This document shows, piece after piece, positions 18,834-27,784 of a stretch of DNA of 64,000 nt. The translations under genes were made by a program, and so were the position numbers. Under the pieces are notes generated by a model, which made no database searches, had not been told where the DNA came from, and worked only from the letters and a program-made list of their open reading frames with translations. The DNA comes from Aquibacillus halophilus (GTDB lineage: Bacteria; Bacillota; Bacilli; Bacillales; Amphibacillaceae), in NCBI RefSeq assembly GCF_009649745.1, contig NZ_WJNG01000010.1, forward strand, positions 1-64,000, given 5' to 3'. Each line of letters begins with the position of its first letter. The stretch's first letter is position 1.

Positions 18834-18958
18834 GATTTGCGCTCCGGGCAGTCGCTTTCCGCCGGCACGGCTTCAGCCTCCTCGTGCTGCGCACTGTGGG
18901 GTCTCATCTATGCCTTTCCATCCCGCAGGAGTCTCTGTGTATTCCCTCCGTTGGGATC
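18834..18958 (-). repeat. C-type repeat element, chimeric copy
   Basis: Related to 25802-25907 read in reverse (shared ctcctcgtgct, cgcactgtggggtctca and gcctttcc stretches). Its left arm is the A-type gggcagtcg (18846-18854), while its right end is the C-type tgtgtattccctccg. The ends therefore do not pair, and this copy looks like a recombinant of two subfamilies. Confidence 0.7.
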
Positions 18959-19008
18959 GTTTCGTTGTTAGATTACTACATTAAAACAAGTAACCTTGAA
19001 GATTACAC

Positions 19009-19415
19009 AGGACTAGAATTAACTTCCTGAACCACACACTCACAAAGAAAATTGAACTTCATTTTCAAGGAGCGTACGTATTCTGCTACACTGGTAATAG
19101 TGTTCTGATTATCGAAGGATGAATCCCATCGTTCTAAGTGCACTGGATTTTATCTTCTTGAACACAAAGCTATTTTAAGATGTTGAACCACACTTTGGTA
19201 AGTTTTCCGCTATATCCGTCTTTTTTCATTATTGTTGTAATAAGATGATGATTGGAGCGGAGGGCAGTCGACTCCTGCGGGAAAAGCGACGGCTGAAAAT
19301 CCCGCAGGAAGCGGTATTCTTCCGAGGAAGTTGAAGCGTAGCCCGCGGAAAGCGACTGTCCGAAGCGCAAATCAACTAGTAGCTACTTTACGACGCAATT
19401 TTCATCAACTCCGAA
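19009..19415 (+). repeat. Composite intergenic repeat, copy 3 (module M, B remnant, centre, A element)
   Basis: Module M is 19009-19071 (starts aggactagaatt, ends ttttcaagga). It abuts the terminal arm of a B element (cgtattctgc, from about 19078) whose inner part is gone. The conserved centre follows, then an A element with gggcagtcg (19262-19270) and cgactgtcc (19353-19361, one G-T pair). Inside A, tcctgcggga (19273-19282) pairs perfectly with tcccgcagga (19300-19309). The composite is the reverse of copy 2. Confidence 0.8.
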
Positions 19416-19492
19416 GACTAATTCTGGAAACATAACTTGAAAATCCATAAATCCATATACCTCAATCCACAGTTGAAGATGAACAACTTCTT

Positions 19493-20761
19493 CTAGCTTA
19501 CTTGCTTCAATTCTGCCTTTGCTTTACGTTCATCTAACTCCGGTGTAATAACAAAATAAATCCAGGTACCTAGCAACCCTATAACTGTTATGATTATAGA
19601 CATTACTATGGAAGATAAATAGGAACTTATAGTAATAGTAATGGAAGCAATTAACATACCAAGATTAAATTTTAATCCGTTAAATGCCATATATGCACTC
19701 CTAGCATCATCTGGAGGAATAGCTGCCATATACGATTGCTCAACTGGAACACGAAACACTTCTCCGATTGTTAATATAATCATCATAATCAGCAGCAACC
19801 ATATGCTATTCGAGTAAGAAATAACCGCATATCCGATTGTAAATAATAAGCAACTAATGACAAGCATTGGTCTGTCTTTAAAACGACCGGATATTCTTGT
19901 TACAAATAGAGCCAATAGCGCAACCATGATTGTGTTCTCGCTACGCAAGAAACCCATCATTTTCACACCATCAATCTCCCAAAACAAAAACTGTTGTTTG
20001 GGCATCTCATCGCTAAGACGAATCCCAATGTAGTTGGTTAACTGGAACTCCATTGACATGATTAGAACACCACCAATGACAAATAGAACAAATAAACGAT
20101 CCTGAAGCACTCGTTTATAACTAGAAAAAATTCGCAACACATGTTGAGTTGCTGTATAACTTAATTTGTCATCTGGCACATAACTTTCCTGTATCAATAC
20201 GGCAACCATAAAAACAACAATAGCTCCGACAACACTTAGTACGATAAAAAGTTCAAACAGGTAGTCTTGATACAAAAAGGCTCCGATAATACCACCTATT
20301 GCAATTGAAAGGTTATTCGCCCAGTACATAATTGAGTACATCAGTTTACGCTGATTCGGGGTACTAACATCAATTAACATGGCTTGATTAGCAGGACCAG
20401 CTAATGCCCAACAAACACTATTAACCGTCATCATTAAGAAGGTTACTGTAGGAGATTCCAACCATGGAGAGTTACAAATCATCATTGTCAAGAATGCCAT
20501 GAACCGTAACACTTCAGCGAAAAGCATAATTTTCCTTCGTCCAAACTGATCTGCAAAATAACCTCCTATAAAATTGACACCTATTCCAACTAGTACGTTG
20601 AATATTAGTAGTAATCCGGCAACCTTGGCCCCAAAATAGTAGGCTAAATAAATTGCCATAAATGGAAAGATCATACTTCCGACAAACCGACTTATAAACG
20701 ATTCGATAATCCGAATTTGTATATTTCTATGAAAATCTCGAAACCTCATTCCTTGTCCCAC
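19493..20761 (-). CDS. MFS transporter
   Basis: 422-aa membrane protein with about twelve helices. It has the MFS loop motif GGYFADQFGRRKIML between helices 2 and 3 and a related GRFKDRPMLV in the second half. The sequence near DVSTPNQRKLMYSIMYWANN after helix 4 is typical of drug/metabolite MFS exporters of the MdtG/YttB sort. The longest frame starts with GTG at 20761; an ATG at 20749 (MRFRDFHRNIQIRI) is equally possible. Substrate unknown. Monocistronic, flanked by the repeat region downstream and a 590-bp gap upstream. Confidence 0.88.
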   Translation of the reverse strand: MGQGMRFRDFHRNIQIRIIESFISRFVGSMIFPFMAIYLAYYFGAKVAGLLLIFNVLVGIGVNFIGGYFADQFGRRKIMLFAEVLRFMAFLTMMICNSPWLESPTVTFLMMTVNSVCWALAGPANQAMLIDVSTPNQRKLMYSIMYWANNLSIAIGGIIGAFLYQDYLFELFIVLSVVGAIVVFMVAVLIQESYVPDDKLSYTATQHVLRIFSSYKRVLQDRLFVLFVIGGVLIMSMEFQLTNYIGIRLSDEMPKQQFLFWEIDGVKMMGFLRSENTIMVALLALFVTRISGRFKDRPMLVISCLLFTIGYAVISYSNSIWLLLIMMIILTIGEVFRVPVEQSYMAAIPPDDARSAYMAFNGLKFNLGMLIASITITISSYLSSIVMSIIITVIGLLGTWIYFVITPELDERKAKAELKQVS

Positions 20762-21347
20762 TTTCTTTTATGTAAAAAAAATATTGAGAAGTAATTATAT
20801 ACCTATTTTGATAAAGAAGGGGAACTTTCACTTAAATTAATTGAAGTCTGCAAATTACATGTTAATTCAATGGGCATGCTAAAAAAGAAATAATCTTTTT
20901 ATTAGATTTAAGATGCCACTACATTTATTACTAGACAAATAAAAGGAATTAGGGGTTTCTGCATCGTAACATGGATCTGTAAATCGACCCTATTTCTGTG
21001 TTTTTCAAGCAATTCTATATAAATGAAATTTGACAAATAAAATATATTCTATAATATTAAGTTTGTAAAATAAATATTTAACGTTCTAAATATTTTTATT
21101 TATTGAAACGAAAGGAATGACTATATGGTAACAACATGAGCTAAAAGACACAGAGAAATTCATGAATGTTTCGGGGTTTCATTGGAAAGATAACTTGTAC
21201 GAATTAACAAGTTAGTTAAATTATTGTTTTAACCAATCCATTCTATTGGATATAGGACACTAACAACTTCTTGCTTAAGTAATTAACCAGAAATTGAGCA
21301 TCCTAGTTAAAAAGAGACAACATAAAAATTAAAAAGTGAGGGTAATT
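20762..21347. other. AT-rich intergenic region before the OpuAC-like gene
   Basis: No gene seen. A ttgaca (21030-21035) and a tataat (21050-21055) occur with only 14 nt between them, so the promoter call is weak. A short dyad aacttgt/acaagtt lies at 21192-21213. The ribosome binding site for the next gene is gtgaggg. Confidence 0.4.
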
Positions 21348-22244
21348 ATGAATTTATTTAAAGGAAAGTCTATACTATTACTTCTATCCCTAATTATTGT
21401 ATTAGCTGCTTGTGGTAATAACGAGAACAATGAAAATGGTGAAAATGCTACAGAAACAGAAACGGAACAGAAATCAGTTCATATGGGACAAATAAACTGG
21501 GCTGAAAACATAGCTGTTACAAATATGTGGAAAGTTATACTAGAAGACAGAGACTACGATGTCAAATTTAGTGTAATTGACATGGGAACGACAATGAAAG
21601 CCTTGGAAAATGGCGAACTTGATCTTAGTCTTGAAATATGGTTACCCGTTCAAGATGCCAATTACTACGAGACTTACAAAGATGATGTTAACTTCTCTGA
21701 AGAAGTTTGGTATGACAACGCAAAGGTTGGTTTAGTAGTTCCAGCTTATATGGATCAAATAAATAGCATTGAAGATTTAAATGAACATAAAGAACTATTT
21801 GAAAGTCAAATTACTGGTTTTGATCCTGGTGCCGGAACTATGGAGGTTACTGAGGATTTGATTGAAGAATATGAGTTGGATTTCGAACTAATTCCAAGTT
21901 CTGAACCGGCTATGTTGACTGCAATCGGAGAGGCTATTAAAAATGAAGAAGCTATTGTTTCTCCACTATGGAATCCACATAGAATCTTCGCAGAACATGA
22001 CCTAAAGTATCTTGAAGATCCTAAGAATGTTTATGGTGGTATTGAAAAAATTCACCATGCAACTAGACACGGCTTCGAGGAAGACTTTCCAGAGTTTAGC
22101 CAATGGTTGAAAAATTGGAAGATGACAGATGACCAAATTGGTACACTAATGACTGAAGTAGAAGCAGCAGAAGAACCAATTGATGGTGCAAGAGTATGGG
22201 TGGAAGAAAATCAAGATTTAATTAACGAATGGATTAACGAATAA
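21348..22244 (+). CDS. Glycine betaine/proline betaine-type substrate-binding lipoprotein (OpuAC-like)
   Basis: Extracellular lipoprotein that captures compatible solutes for an ABC importer. The signal peptide is MNLFKGKSILLLLSLIIVLAAC, lipobox LAAC. The mature part shows three Trp residues at positions expected for the OpuAC aromatic cage, in QINWAEN, EIWLP and PLWNPHR. The longest frame begins at a GTG (21336) that overlaps the ribosome binding site; the ATG at 21348 fits better. No ATPase or permease genes are adjacent, so this is an orphan binding protein. It may feed a remote OpuA-like transporter. Confidence 0.9.
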   Translation: MNLFKGKSILLLLSLIIVLAACGNNENNENGENATETETEQKSVHMGQINWAENIAVTNMWKVILEDRDYDVKFSVIDMGTTMKALENGELDLSLEIWLPVQDANYYETYKDDVNFSEEVWYDNAKVGLVVPAYMDQINSIEDLNEHKELFESQITGFDPGAGTMEVTEDLIEEYELDFELIPSSEPAMLTAIGEAIKNEEAIVSPLWNPHRIFAEHDLKYLEDPKNVYGGIEKIHHATRHGFEEDFPEFSQWLKNWKMTDDQIGTLMTEVEAAEEPIDGARVWVEENQDLINEWINE

Positions 22245-22258
22245 CAAAATGCTAAAGT

Positions 22259-22310
22259 AAGGCTATACATCCAAGATCGCGATTTTGATCTTGAATGTAT
22301 AGCCTTTGTT
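22259..22310 (+). terminator. Terminator of the OpuAC-like gene
   Basis: aaggctatacatccaagatc pairs with the tgatcttgaatgtatagcctt arm around gcgattt, followed by tgttgtg. Confidence 0.85.
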
Positions 22311-22408
22311 GTGTGAAGAAAATAAGTTAATTGTTCTTTATTTTTAATAGTTCAATCCCCTTTCGTAAATAATAGCAATTGACCACAGTAGTGAAGGAGA
22401 AATGTCTC

Positions 22409-23356
22409 GTGGATAAAAATGCAGAAATAAAAAATGTTTTAGAAAGATTGTCCAATTGGCAACAAGAATTGAATTTTAATGAACCTGTAGAAAAAGACAC
22501 TGACATTAATCAATACCTTGACTATTACGGTTTCGATTTAAAAAATGTTCACTTTCACTTTGGCATGGTTGAAATTGATAAAACAAAAGTCATTGTACAA
22601 ATTTTCAAACCAATCCATAGCAAAGGGACAGTATTTTTATTACATGGCTACTTAAGCCATGTAGGCCATTTAAAGCATATAATTCAGTACCTAAATGATA
22701 ATGAATACACTGTAATTAGTTATGATTTGCAAGGTCATGGACTTTCTGAAGGAAGGCCAGCCTCAATCAAAAACTTTGCTGATTATGTTGTTACAATGGA
22801 AAAGCTTCTGAACATAGCACAGGAAAAAATGACAGGCACTTTTTATCTGATAGGGCACAGCACCGGAGCAGCAATAGCTATCGACTATATTCTAAGACAT
22901 AGAGATCATTTATTTAAAAAGGTCATTTTAGTTGCACCGCTTATTAGATCAAATCATTGGCATCTGTCTAAGTTTGGTCTTGGAATGGTAAGAACCCTTC
23001 CATTCCTAACTGATGTGAAGAGGCATTATCGTAAAAACTCGTCGAATATTAGCTACCTGAATTTCACAAGTAAAGACCCCCTGCAAACAAACGCAATCCC
23101 TTTAGATTGGATTGGAGCACTAGTTAGATGGAACAAACAAATTCAAAAATACAGACCAACGAACTCAACTACTTATATTATTCAAGGGAATAAAGACAAA
23201 ACAGTTGATTGGAAATATAACCTTGAATTTATGAAAAACAAATTTAGTCACTCACAGATAGTATTAGTTGATAACGGAAGACATGAACTGTTTAATGAGG
23301 CTCAACAAATACGAGAAATAGTCCTTACGAAAATTAAACAATACCTAGAGAAATGA
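22409..23356 (+). CDS. Alpha/beta hydrolase, monoacylglycerol lipase/lysophospholipase-like
   Basis: Serine hydrolase of about 315 aa. VFLLHGYLSHVGHL carries the oxyanion HG motif. YDLQGHGLSEGRPAS is the lysophospholipase/MGLL signature. The nucleophile elbow is LIGHSTGAAIAI, and the late acid and His are in QGNKDKTVDW and NGRHELFNE. There is no signal peptide. The longest frame starts at TTG 22379, but aaggag lies 8 nt before the GTG at 22409. Likely cleaves fatty acyl esters of membrane-derived lipids; the exact substrate is unknown. Confidence 0.87.
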   Translation: MDKNAEIKNVLERLSNWQQELNFNEPVEKDTDINQYLDYYGFDLKNVHFHFGMVEIDKTKVIVQIFKPIHSKGTVFLLHGYLSHVGHLKHIIQYLNDNEYTVISYDLQGHGLSEGRPASIKNFADYVVTMEKLLNIAQEKMTGTFYLIGHSTGAAIAIDYILRHRDHLFKKVILVAPLIRSNHWHLSKFGLGMVRTLPFLTDVKRHYRKNSSNISYLNFTSKDPLQTNAIPLDWIGALVRWNKQIQKYRPTNSTTYIIQGNKDKTVDWKYNLEFMKNKFSHSQIVLVDNGRHELFNEAQQIREIVLTKIKQYLEK

Positions 23357-23374
23357 CTATGAAAACCTCTAAAA

Positions 23375-23413
23375 AACCAAGATCAGGCATCTAGACAAAC
23401 CGTGATCTTGGTT
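23375..23413. terminator. Bidirectional terminator
   Basis: aaccaagatca (from 23375) pairs with tgatcttggtt (23403-23413) across a 17-nt loop, between convergent genes. Confidence 0.7.
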
Positions 23414-23466
23414 ATATTTAAAAATTTAAATCCTTCATTGATTAACAAATTATAGTTAATCATAAA

Positions 23467-24456
23467 TTAGTCCGAATCTTTAGCTAATGGAATCTGATCT
23501 AAGTAACCCAGTTCAATCATTAACTCTAACGTATCTTCCCCATACAAACTAAGCTCTGCCATTAAACGAGAAAAATCAACCCCTACATCTTTTCTCATTA
23601 TTGTAGAAATTGCTGTCCCATACCTTGCAATAGTGGATGATGCAAACACTGCAATTTTATATAACATCATTCGTTCTGAAAAAGGACTGTCTGTGCTATC
23701 TGTGATTTCATTTTCGAGAGTAGGAAACTGAGGTAAGTTATCCTTCGCTAATAAAGACTGAAAAACCTTTAAATGTTTCTCTGCGAGTTGTTCTCCACGC
23801 TTGAAATGATCTATTAATACTTTTGATGTATTTACTTGCACAAAGCTTGTTAGAAATTCTCTTTCAACTTCTATGTTTCTGATATTAGTGACTAGATGCA
23901 TTATTTCTCCTGCATTTAAAGGTCGACGTCCAGCAAGCCAACCGCCCATATAAGACTTTTTATGTACTTTGTCCACACTGACAGGAATCGGCAAATGGAT
24001 TTTCGGATGAAACAACCCCTTCTTTTCCATCAATTCAACTAGTTGAGCATTAAAGTTAGAGGTTCTTGACGAACATGTCAGATAGAACTGACGAACATCA
24101 TAATTTACTGCTTCTGAATGGGCTACAGTATAGATTGGTCCGGCAGCTTGAGATAATATATATTTAATTAAAATAATAATAGTATCTTTATAAAGGGCTG
24201 GTGTTTCGAAATTAAAATCTTCACTTGAAAACCCTTGGGGATGAGGATGACCATATTTTTTAAGCAATTCTCTAACTCCCTGAACCTCGAAATCAGCGAT
24301 GTCAACTGCATTATGAAGCATTTCAACTACATCCGGATCTGTTGCTGTTTTAATAAAGTATGAAGTAACACCTACAGCCATTGTGTTTCCCATGTAAGAA
24401 TTCCAAAGGTTTGCTACCTCTCCTGCAGTTAAAGTATATTGATTCTCCAATGCCAT
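23467..24456 (-). CDS. DUF3231 family protein
   Basis: 329 aa, all-helical. Two homologous halves can be seen: LTAGEVANLWNSYMGNTMAV (about residue 9) and LNAGEIMHLVTNIRNIEVER (about residue 180), each followed by a four-helix-bundle-like region. This duplicated layout is that of DUF3231 proteins of Bacillaceae, often compared with ferritin-like bundles; the function is not established. No signal peptide. Ribosome binding site aggagtga before the ATG at 24456. Confidence 0.85.
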   Translation of the reverse strand: MALENQYTLTAGEVANLWNSYMGNTMAVGVTSYFIKTATDPDVVEMLHNAVDIADFEVQGVRELLKKYGHPHPQGFSSEDFNFETPALYKDTIIILIKYILSQAAGPIYTVAHSEAVNYDVRQFYLTCSSRTSNFNAQLVELMEKKGLFHPKIHLPIPVSVDKVHKKSYMGGWLAGRRPLNAGEIMHLVTNIRNIEVEREFLTSFVQVNTSKVLIDHFKRGEQLAEKHLKVFQSLLAKDNLPQFPTLENEITDSTDSPFSERMMLYKIAVFASSTIARYGTAISTIMRKDVGVDFSRLMAELSLYGEDTLELMIELGYLDQIPLAKDSD

Positions 24457-24564
24457 TCACTCCTATTGCTAGTGTTATAAGGTTATTCTTCCCAATATTA
24501 AATAGAGTATTCAGTAATTTAATAACCTTAAACACTAATCAGAATACTAATATAAAACCAAAAA

Positions 24565-25137
24565 TTAGTATTCACTCAAATAATTTTCAATAGTATTTAT
24601 ACATTGTTCTGTTGTTATAATTGTTGCAAATTCATCATGCAATGTCGCTAAGGAGATCGAATGTATTGATTCGGCATCGTAGTATCTCCCATTTTGATCA
24701 CTCATACCATATGCCGCTGTGGCATCTGAAATAAGATAAGTCTCAAAGCCTAAATTCCCGCTCATCCTCGTTGTTGTTGATACGCAGTGCGGTGTGGTTA
24801 AACCTGTTATTACAACATTTTCTATTCCATATAAATGCAATAGTTCTTCTAGATTTGTTCCAATAAAACTACTATTAACCTTCTTATTTATTATTTCTTC
24901 ATCTTGCATAGGCTCCACTATCTTTTTAATACCATACCCTTCATTACTTGGATGGAATAATGACTCGGGATCATCTGAAGTGTGTTGAATATATATTACT
25001 CTCCAACCTTTTTCTCTCCAGATACCTAGCAGTTTACTAATATTTTCTTCAGCTTCTTCATTATTTCGTTCTCCCCACTTTTGATCGAAAAAAGCTTTCT
25101 GGACATCAACTATAATTAAAGCGGTATTCTTATCCAC
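24565..25137 (-). CDS. Isochorismatase-family cysteine hydrolase
   Basis: About 190 aa, alpha/beta fold. The catalytic triad positions are visible: Asp in IIVDVQKAFF, Lys in YGIKKIVEP or nearby, and Cys in TGLTTPHCVSTTTRMSGNLG. The last motif is typical of nicotinamidase/isochorismatase-like hydrolases. The longest frame starts at ATG 25143, but ggagg is only 1 nt away. The GTG at 25137 has a 7-nt spacer and gives MDKNTALIIVDVQ, so it is preferred. The substrate cannot be assigned. Confidence 0.87.
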   Translation of the reverse strand: MDKNTALIIVDVQKAFFDQKWGERNNEEAEENISKLLGIWREKGWRVIYIQHTSDDPESLFHPSNEGYGIKKIVEPMQDEEIINKKVNSSFIGTNLEELLHLYGIENVVITGLTTPHCVSTTTRMSGNLGFETYLISDATAAYGMSDQNGRYYDAESIHSISLATLHDEFATIITTEQCINTIENYLSEY

Positions 25138-25259
25138 ATTCATTCCTCCAATTATTGATTTCCTTTAAGATAGATTATTAATTTTGTTGCTTAGTTATTC
25201 TAATCCGACTGCCTGAAACCCTTTATTTAAATGAGAAATGCTCTTTTTACACAATATCT

Positions 25260-25502
25260 ATATACTCCGACGTAACTATCTGACTTCCTTACGGTCTTTA
25301 TGGGAATAGTGCTATCTCGCCGCTGTGGAAAAACACTCCCTTTCCATGGGGAACGCCTCAGCCTCCTCGCTCGTAAAGAACACTCACTGCGGGGTCTTCA
25401 GACTGTTCCTTTCCCATAGGACTAGAATTGACATCCAAGAATTTTCATCACACGAAGAAAATGTGTTCTTCATTTTCGAGGAGTGTCGTATTTTTCCTCC
25501 GC
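25260..25502 (-). repeat. D-type repeat element interrupted by module M
   Basis: Host element read in reverse; it keeps the inner pairing pieces ccatgggg and cccatagg. Module M (25418-25482, aggactagaatt to ttttcgagga) sits inside it, bounded on both sides by AGGA. The terminal arms ggaaaaacact (25327-25337) and agtgt...tttttcc (25482-25497) are complementary apart from five extra bases. Frames here lack start signals. Confidence 0.7.
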
Positions 25503-25569
25503 TTTGAGTAGCTCACTGTTCAAGGGTGGATAAAGTCCTTGGGGCAATAAATTCATGTGTTTTATTCTT

Positions 25570-25660
25570 TAATAAAAAGAACACTGCTACTAGCGTAGGC
25601 GGAATCCATAGACATCTCGAAAATACAAACCATTTTTCTTTGTGTGGGTTGATTTAGGTA
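25570..25660 (+). repeat. B-type arm joined to a degenerate inverted module M
   Basis: agaacactgctactagcgtaggcggaatcc matches the B element approach sequence. At about 25613 it runs into cgaaaatacaaacc and ttttctttgtgtgg, which match module M in reverse orientation. Strongly diverged. Confidence 0.5.
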
Positions 25661-25794
25661 GATAATTAGTCGCATGAAAACTTTTGTTACTTTTCACTCT
25701 AGAGTCGATTGCCTAGTTAGCCTACACCACAATCAACCATTATAAGTATTTAGCCCTTGTTGGTTTAATGTAGTTATCAACCACAATGCTATAC

Positions 25795-25935
25795 TAACGC
25801 AGGAAATACACGGAGACTCCTGCGGGAGGGAATGGCATAGGTGAGACCCCACAGTGCGTAGCACGAGGAGGCTCAACAGCCACCCGCGGAAAGCGTAGTG
25901 TATTTCCGTAGTGGTGAAGAGTGTGGTATTTTACG
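25795..25935 (+). repeat. C-type repeat element
   Basis: The perfect 10-bp terminal pairing is ggaaatacac (25802-25811) with gtgtatttcc (25898-25907). The inner pairing is gcggg (25822-25826) with cccgc (25883-25887), and the loop carries gtgcgtagcac and gaggaggct. A conserved tail with ttttacgtcgcaattttt follows. Confidence 0.75.
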
Positions 25936-26146
25936 TCGCAATTTTTCATCAATTGTGGAAATTAAAAAGCATCAATACTTAACTAAAAGAACGCAAAGAA
26001 TAGCAAAATAACATCTGAATAATAAGCCAAAAGGATGGCTTAGCAAGTACGGATTCTTTGACTATTCTTGAGTCTATTTATAAAATTAAAATATTACTAT
26101 TCTATTTTTAAAAATTATGTACTTACCTTCTAAGGAGGTGATTGTG

Positions 26147-27121
26147 TTGATCTCATTCAATAATGTCACGAAGACTTTTGAGGATGGAACGGTTGCTGTC
26201 GACGATGTTTCATTTACTGTCAAAAAGGGAAAACTAATCACATTAATAGGACCAAGTGGTTGTGGAAAAACAACAACAATGAAAATGATTAATAAACTCA
26301 TTCCCATTTCATCCGGCACAATAACAATTGATGGAAATGACATTTCAACAGAGAATGATGTTGAACTGAGACGAAATATCGGTTATGTCATTCAACGAAT
26401 TGGATTACTTCCACATATGACAATAGAGGAAAATGTTTCATTGGTACCAAAGTTAAAAGGATGGAAAAAGAAGGACTATGAAAAAAAAGTCGATGATTTG
26501 CTTGACATGGTCGGTCTTGATCCAAATGTGTATAAAAAAAGATATCCATTAGAACTAAGTGGAGGTCAGCAACAACGGATTGGTGTAATTAGAGCGTTAG
26601 CTGGCGAACCTCCGATTATTTTAATGGATGAACCCTTTAGTGCTCTTGATCCCATCAGCCGTGAGCAACTTCAAGACGAATTGAAATTACTTCAAAAAAA
26701 TATACATAAAACGATTGTATTCGTCACACACGACATGGATGAAGCATTAAAAATTGCCGATGAAATTGTCGTTATGAAGGATGGTCGTGTTGAACAGATC
26801 GCCACTCCTACCAAGCTGGTTCAACATCCTATTAATGATTTTGTCCGATCTTTTGTTGGTGATGATCGAGTGAAAAAGGCTTCCGGTAGCAGAGGCGAGC
26901 TTCTAGCAGATACAATTATGCAACCAATCCAAGCCGAAGTTGAACTGAACAATCTCCCAGAAATATCTAGCAAATCTAACCTACACGAGGTAGCAAACAT
27001 CATGCTGTCCAAACAAGCCGAAGCAATTATTATTACTGCGGAAGATGGAAAACCAACAGGAATAATAGAAAAAAATCAATTGCTCAAGGAGCTTGCAGGT
27101 ATTCAAAAGGAGGTGCAGTAG
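26147..27121 (+). CDS. opuCA: Osmoprotectant ABC transporter ATP-binding protein (OpuCA-like)
   Basis: ATPase of a quaternary-amine uptake system. It has Walker A GPSGCGKTT, Q-loop VIQRIGLLPH, signature LSGGQQQRIGVIRALA, Walker B IILMDEPFSALD and switch His FVTHDMDEAL. The C-terminal region (from about residue 250) contains a CBS-like segment (IMLSKQAEAIIITAEDGKPTG), as in ionic-strength-sensing OpuA/OpuC ATPases. The start is TTG at 26147 with aaggagg 8 nt upstream; the longest frame adds ten codons that include this site. Stop and next start are contiguous. Confidence 0.93.
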   Translation: MISFNNVTKTFEDGTVAVDDVSFTVKKGKLITLIGPSGCGKTTTMKMINKLIPISSGTITIDGNDISTENDVELRRNIGYVIQRIGLLPHMTIEENVSLVPKLKGWKKKDYEKKVDDLLDMVGLDPNVYKKRYPLELSGGQQQRIGVIRALAGEPPIILMDEPFSALDPISREQLQDELKLLQKNIHKTIVFVTHDMDEALKIADEIVVMKDGRVEQIATPTKLVQHPINDFVRSFVGDDRVKKASGSRGELLADTIMQPIQAEVELNNLPEISSKSNLHEVANIMLSKQAEAIIITAEDGKPTGIIEKNQLLKELAGIQKEVQ

Positions 27122-27769
27122 GTGGATGCCATTCAGGTGTTTTTAGAGACTATCATAAGCAGACAAGATTTAATTGTTGAGAGAACAATTGAACACCTAT
27201 ATCTATCTTTCGTCGCCATATTAGTTGCTGTCGCTATATCACTGCCTTTAGGAATTTATATTTCTCGAAAAAGAAAAGTGGCTGAGTTTTATATAGGAGT
27301 AACTGCGGTGCTTCAAACGATACCTAGTCTTGCTCTCTTCGGTTTTCTAGTACCGGTACTTGGTATTGGTGCAACTACTGCACTCGTAGCACTCATAATC
27401 TATGCCCTATTACCAATCCTCAGAAATACATACACAGGGATAACTGGAGTCGATGAGGGGATTATTGAAGCTGGTGAAGGAATGGGAATGACAAAAAGGC
27501 AAATCTTATGGAAAATCCAATTACCGCTTTCATTACCATTCATGATGGCCGGGGTAAGAACTGCTACTGTCTTGACTGTTGGTGTAGCCACACTAGCTAC
27601 ATTTGTTGGTGCGGGTGGACTTGGAGATGTCATATGGAGAGGTCTTCAATCTTGGAACAATAGTCTTGTGTTAGCAGGAGCAATACCCGTCGCTTTAATG
27701 GCACTAGTTTTTGATTTTATCTTAAAGACGGTAGAGAAAAAAGTTACACCTAAAGGCATAAATTCTTAA
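27122..27769 (+). CDS. opuCB: Osmoprotectant ABC transporter permease (OpuCB-like)
   Basis: 215-aa inner membrane permease with about five or six helices. The ABC coupling loop reads EAGEGMGMTKRQILWKIQLPLSLPFMMAG, and VGAGGLGDVIWRGLQ follows. The GTG start abuts the ATPase stop codon, with aaggagg inside the end of the upstream gene. B. subtilis OpuC uses two different permeases; only one is encoded here, so this one probably forms a homodimer. Confidence 0.92.
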   Translation: MDAIQVFLETIISRQDLIVERTIEHLYLSFVAILVAVAISLPLGIYISRKRKVAEFYIGVTAVLQTIPSLALFGFLVPVLGIGATTALVALIIYALLPILRNTYTGITGVDEGIIEAGEGMGMTKRQILWKIQLPLSLPFMMAGVRTATVLTVGVATLATFVGAGGLGDVIWRGLQSWNNSLVLAGAIPVALMALVFDFILKTVEKKVTPKGINS

Positions 27770-27784
27770 TTCCAGGAGGAGAAC

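Noticed and set aside
21030-21055. ttgaca/tataat promoter pair before the OpuAC-like gene
   Set aside because: The 14-nt spacing is too short for a confident sigma-A call and the pair is about 290 bp from the start codon.
25138-26146. Degenerate insertion sequence or transposase remnant
   Set aside because: About 1 kb without a gene, but it is accounted for by repeat elements; no transposase-like peptide in any frame.
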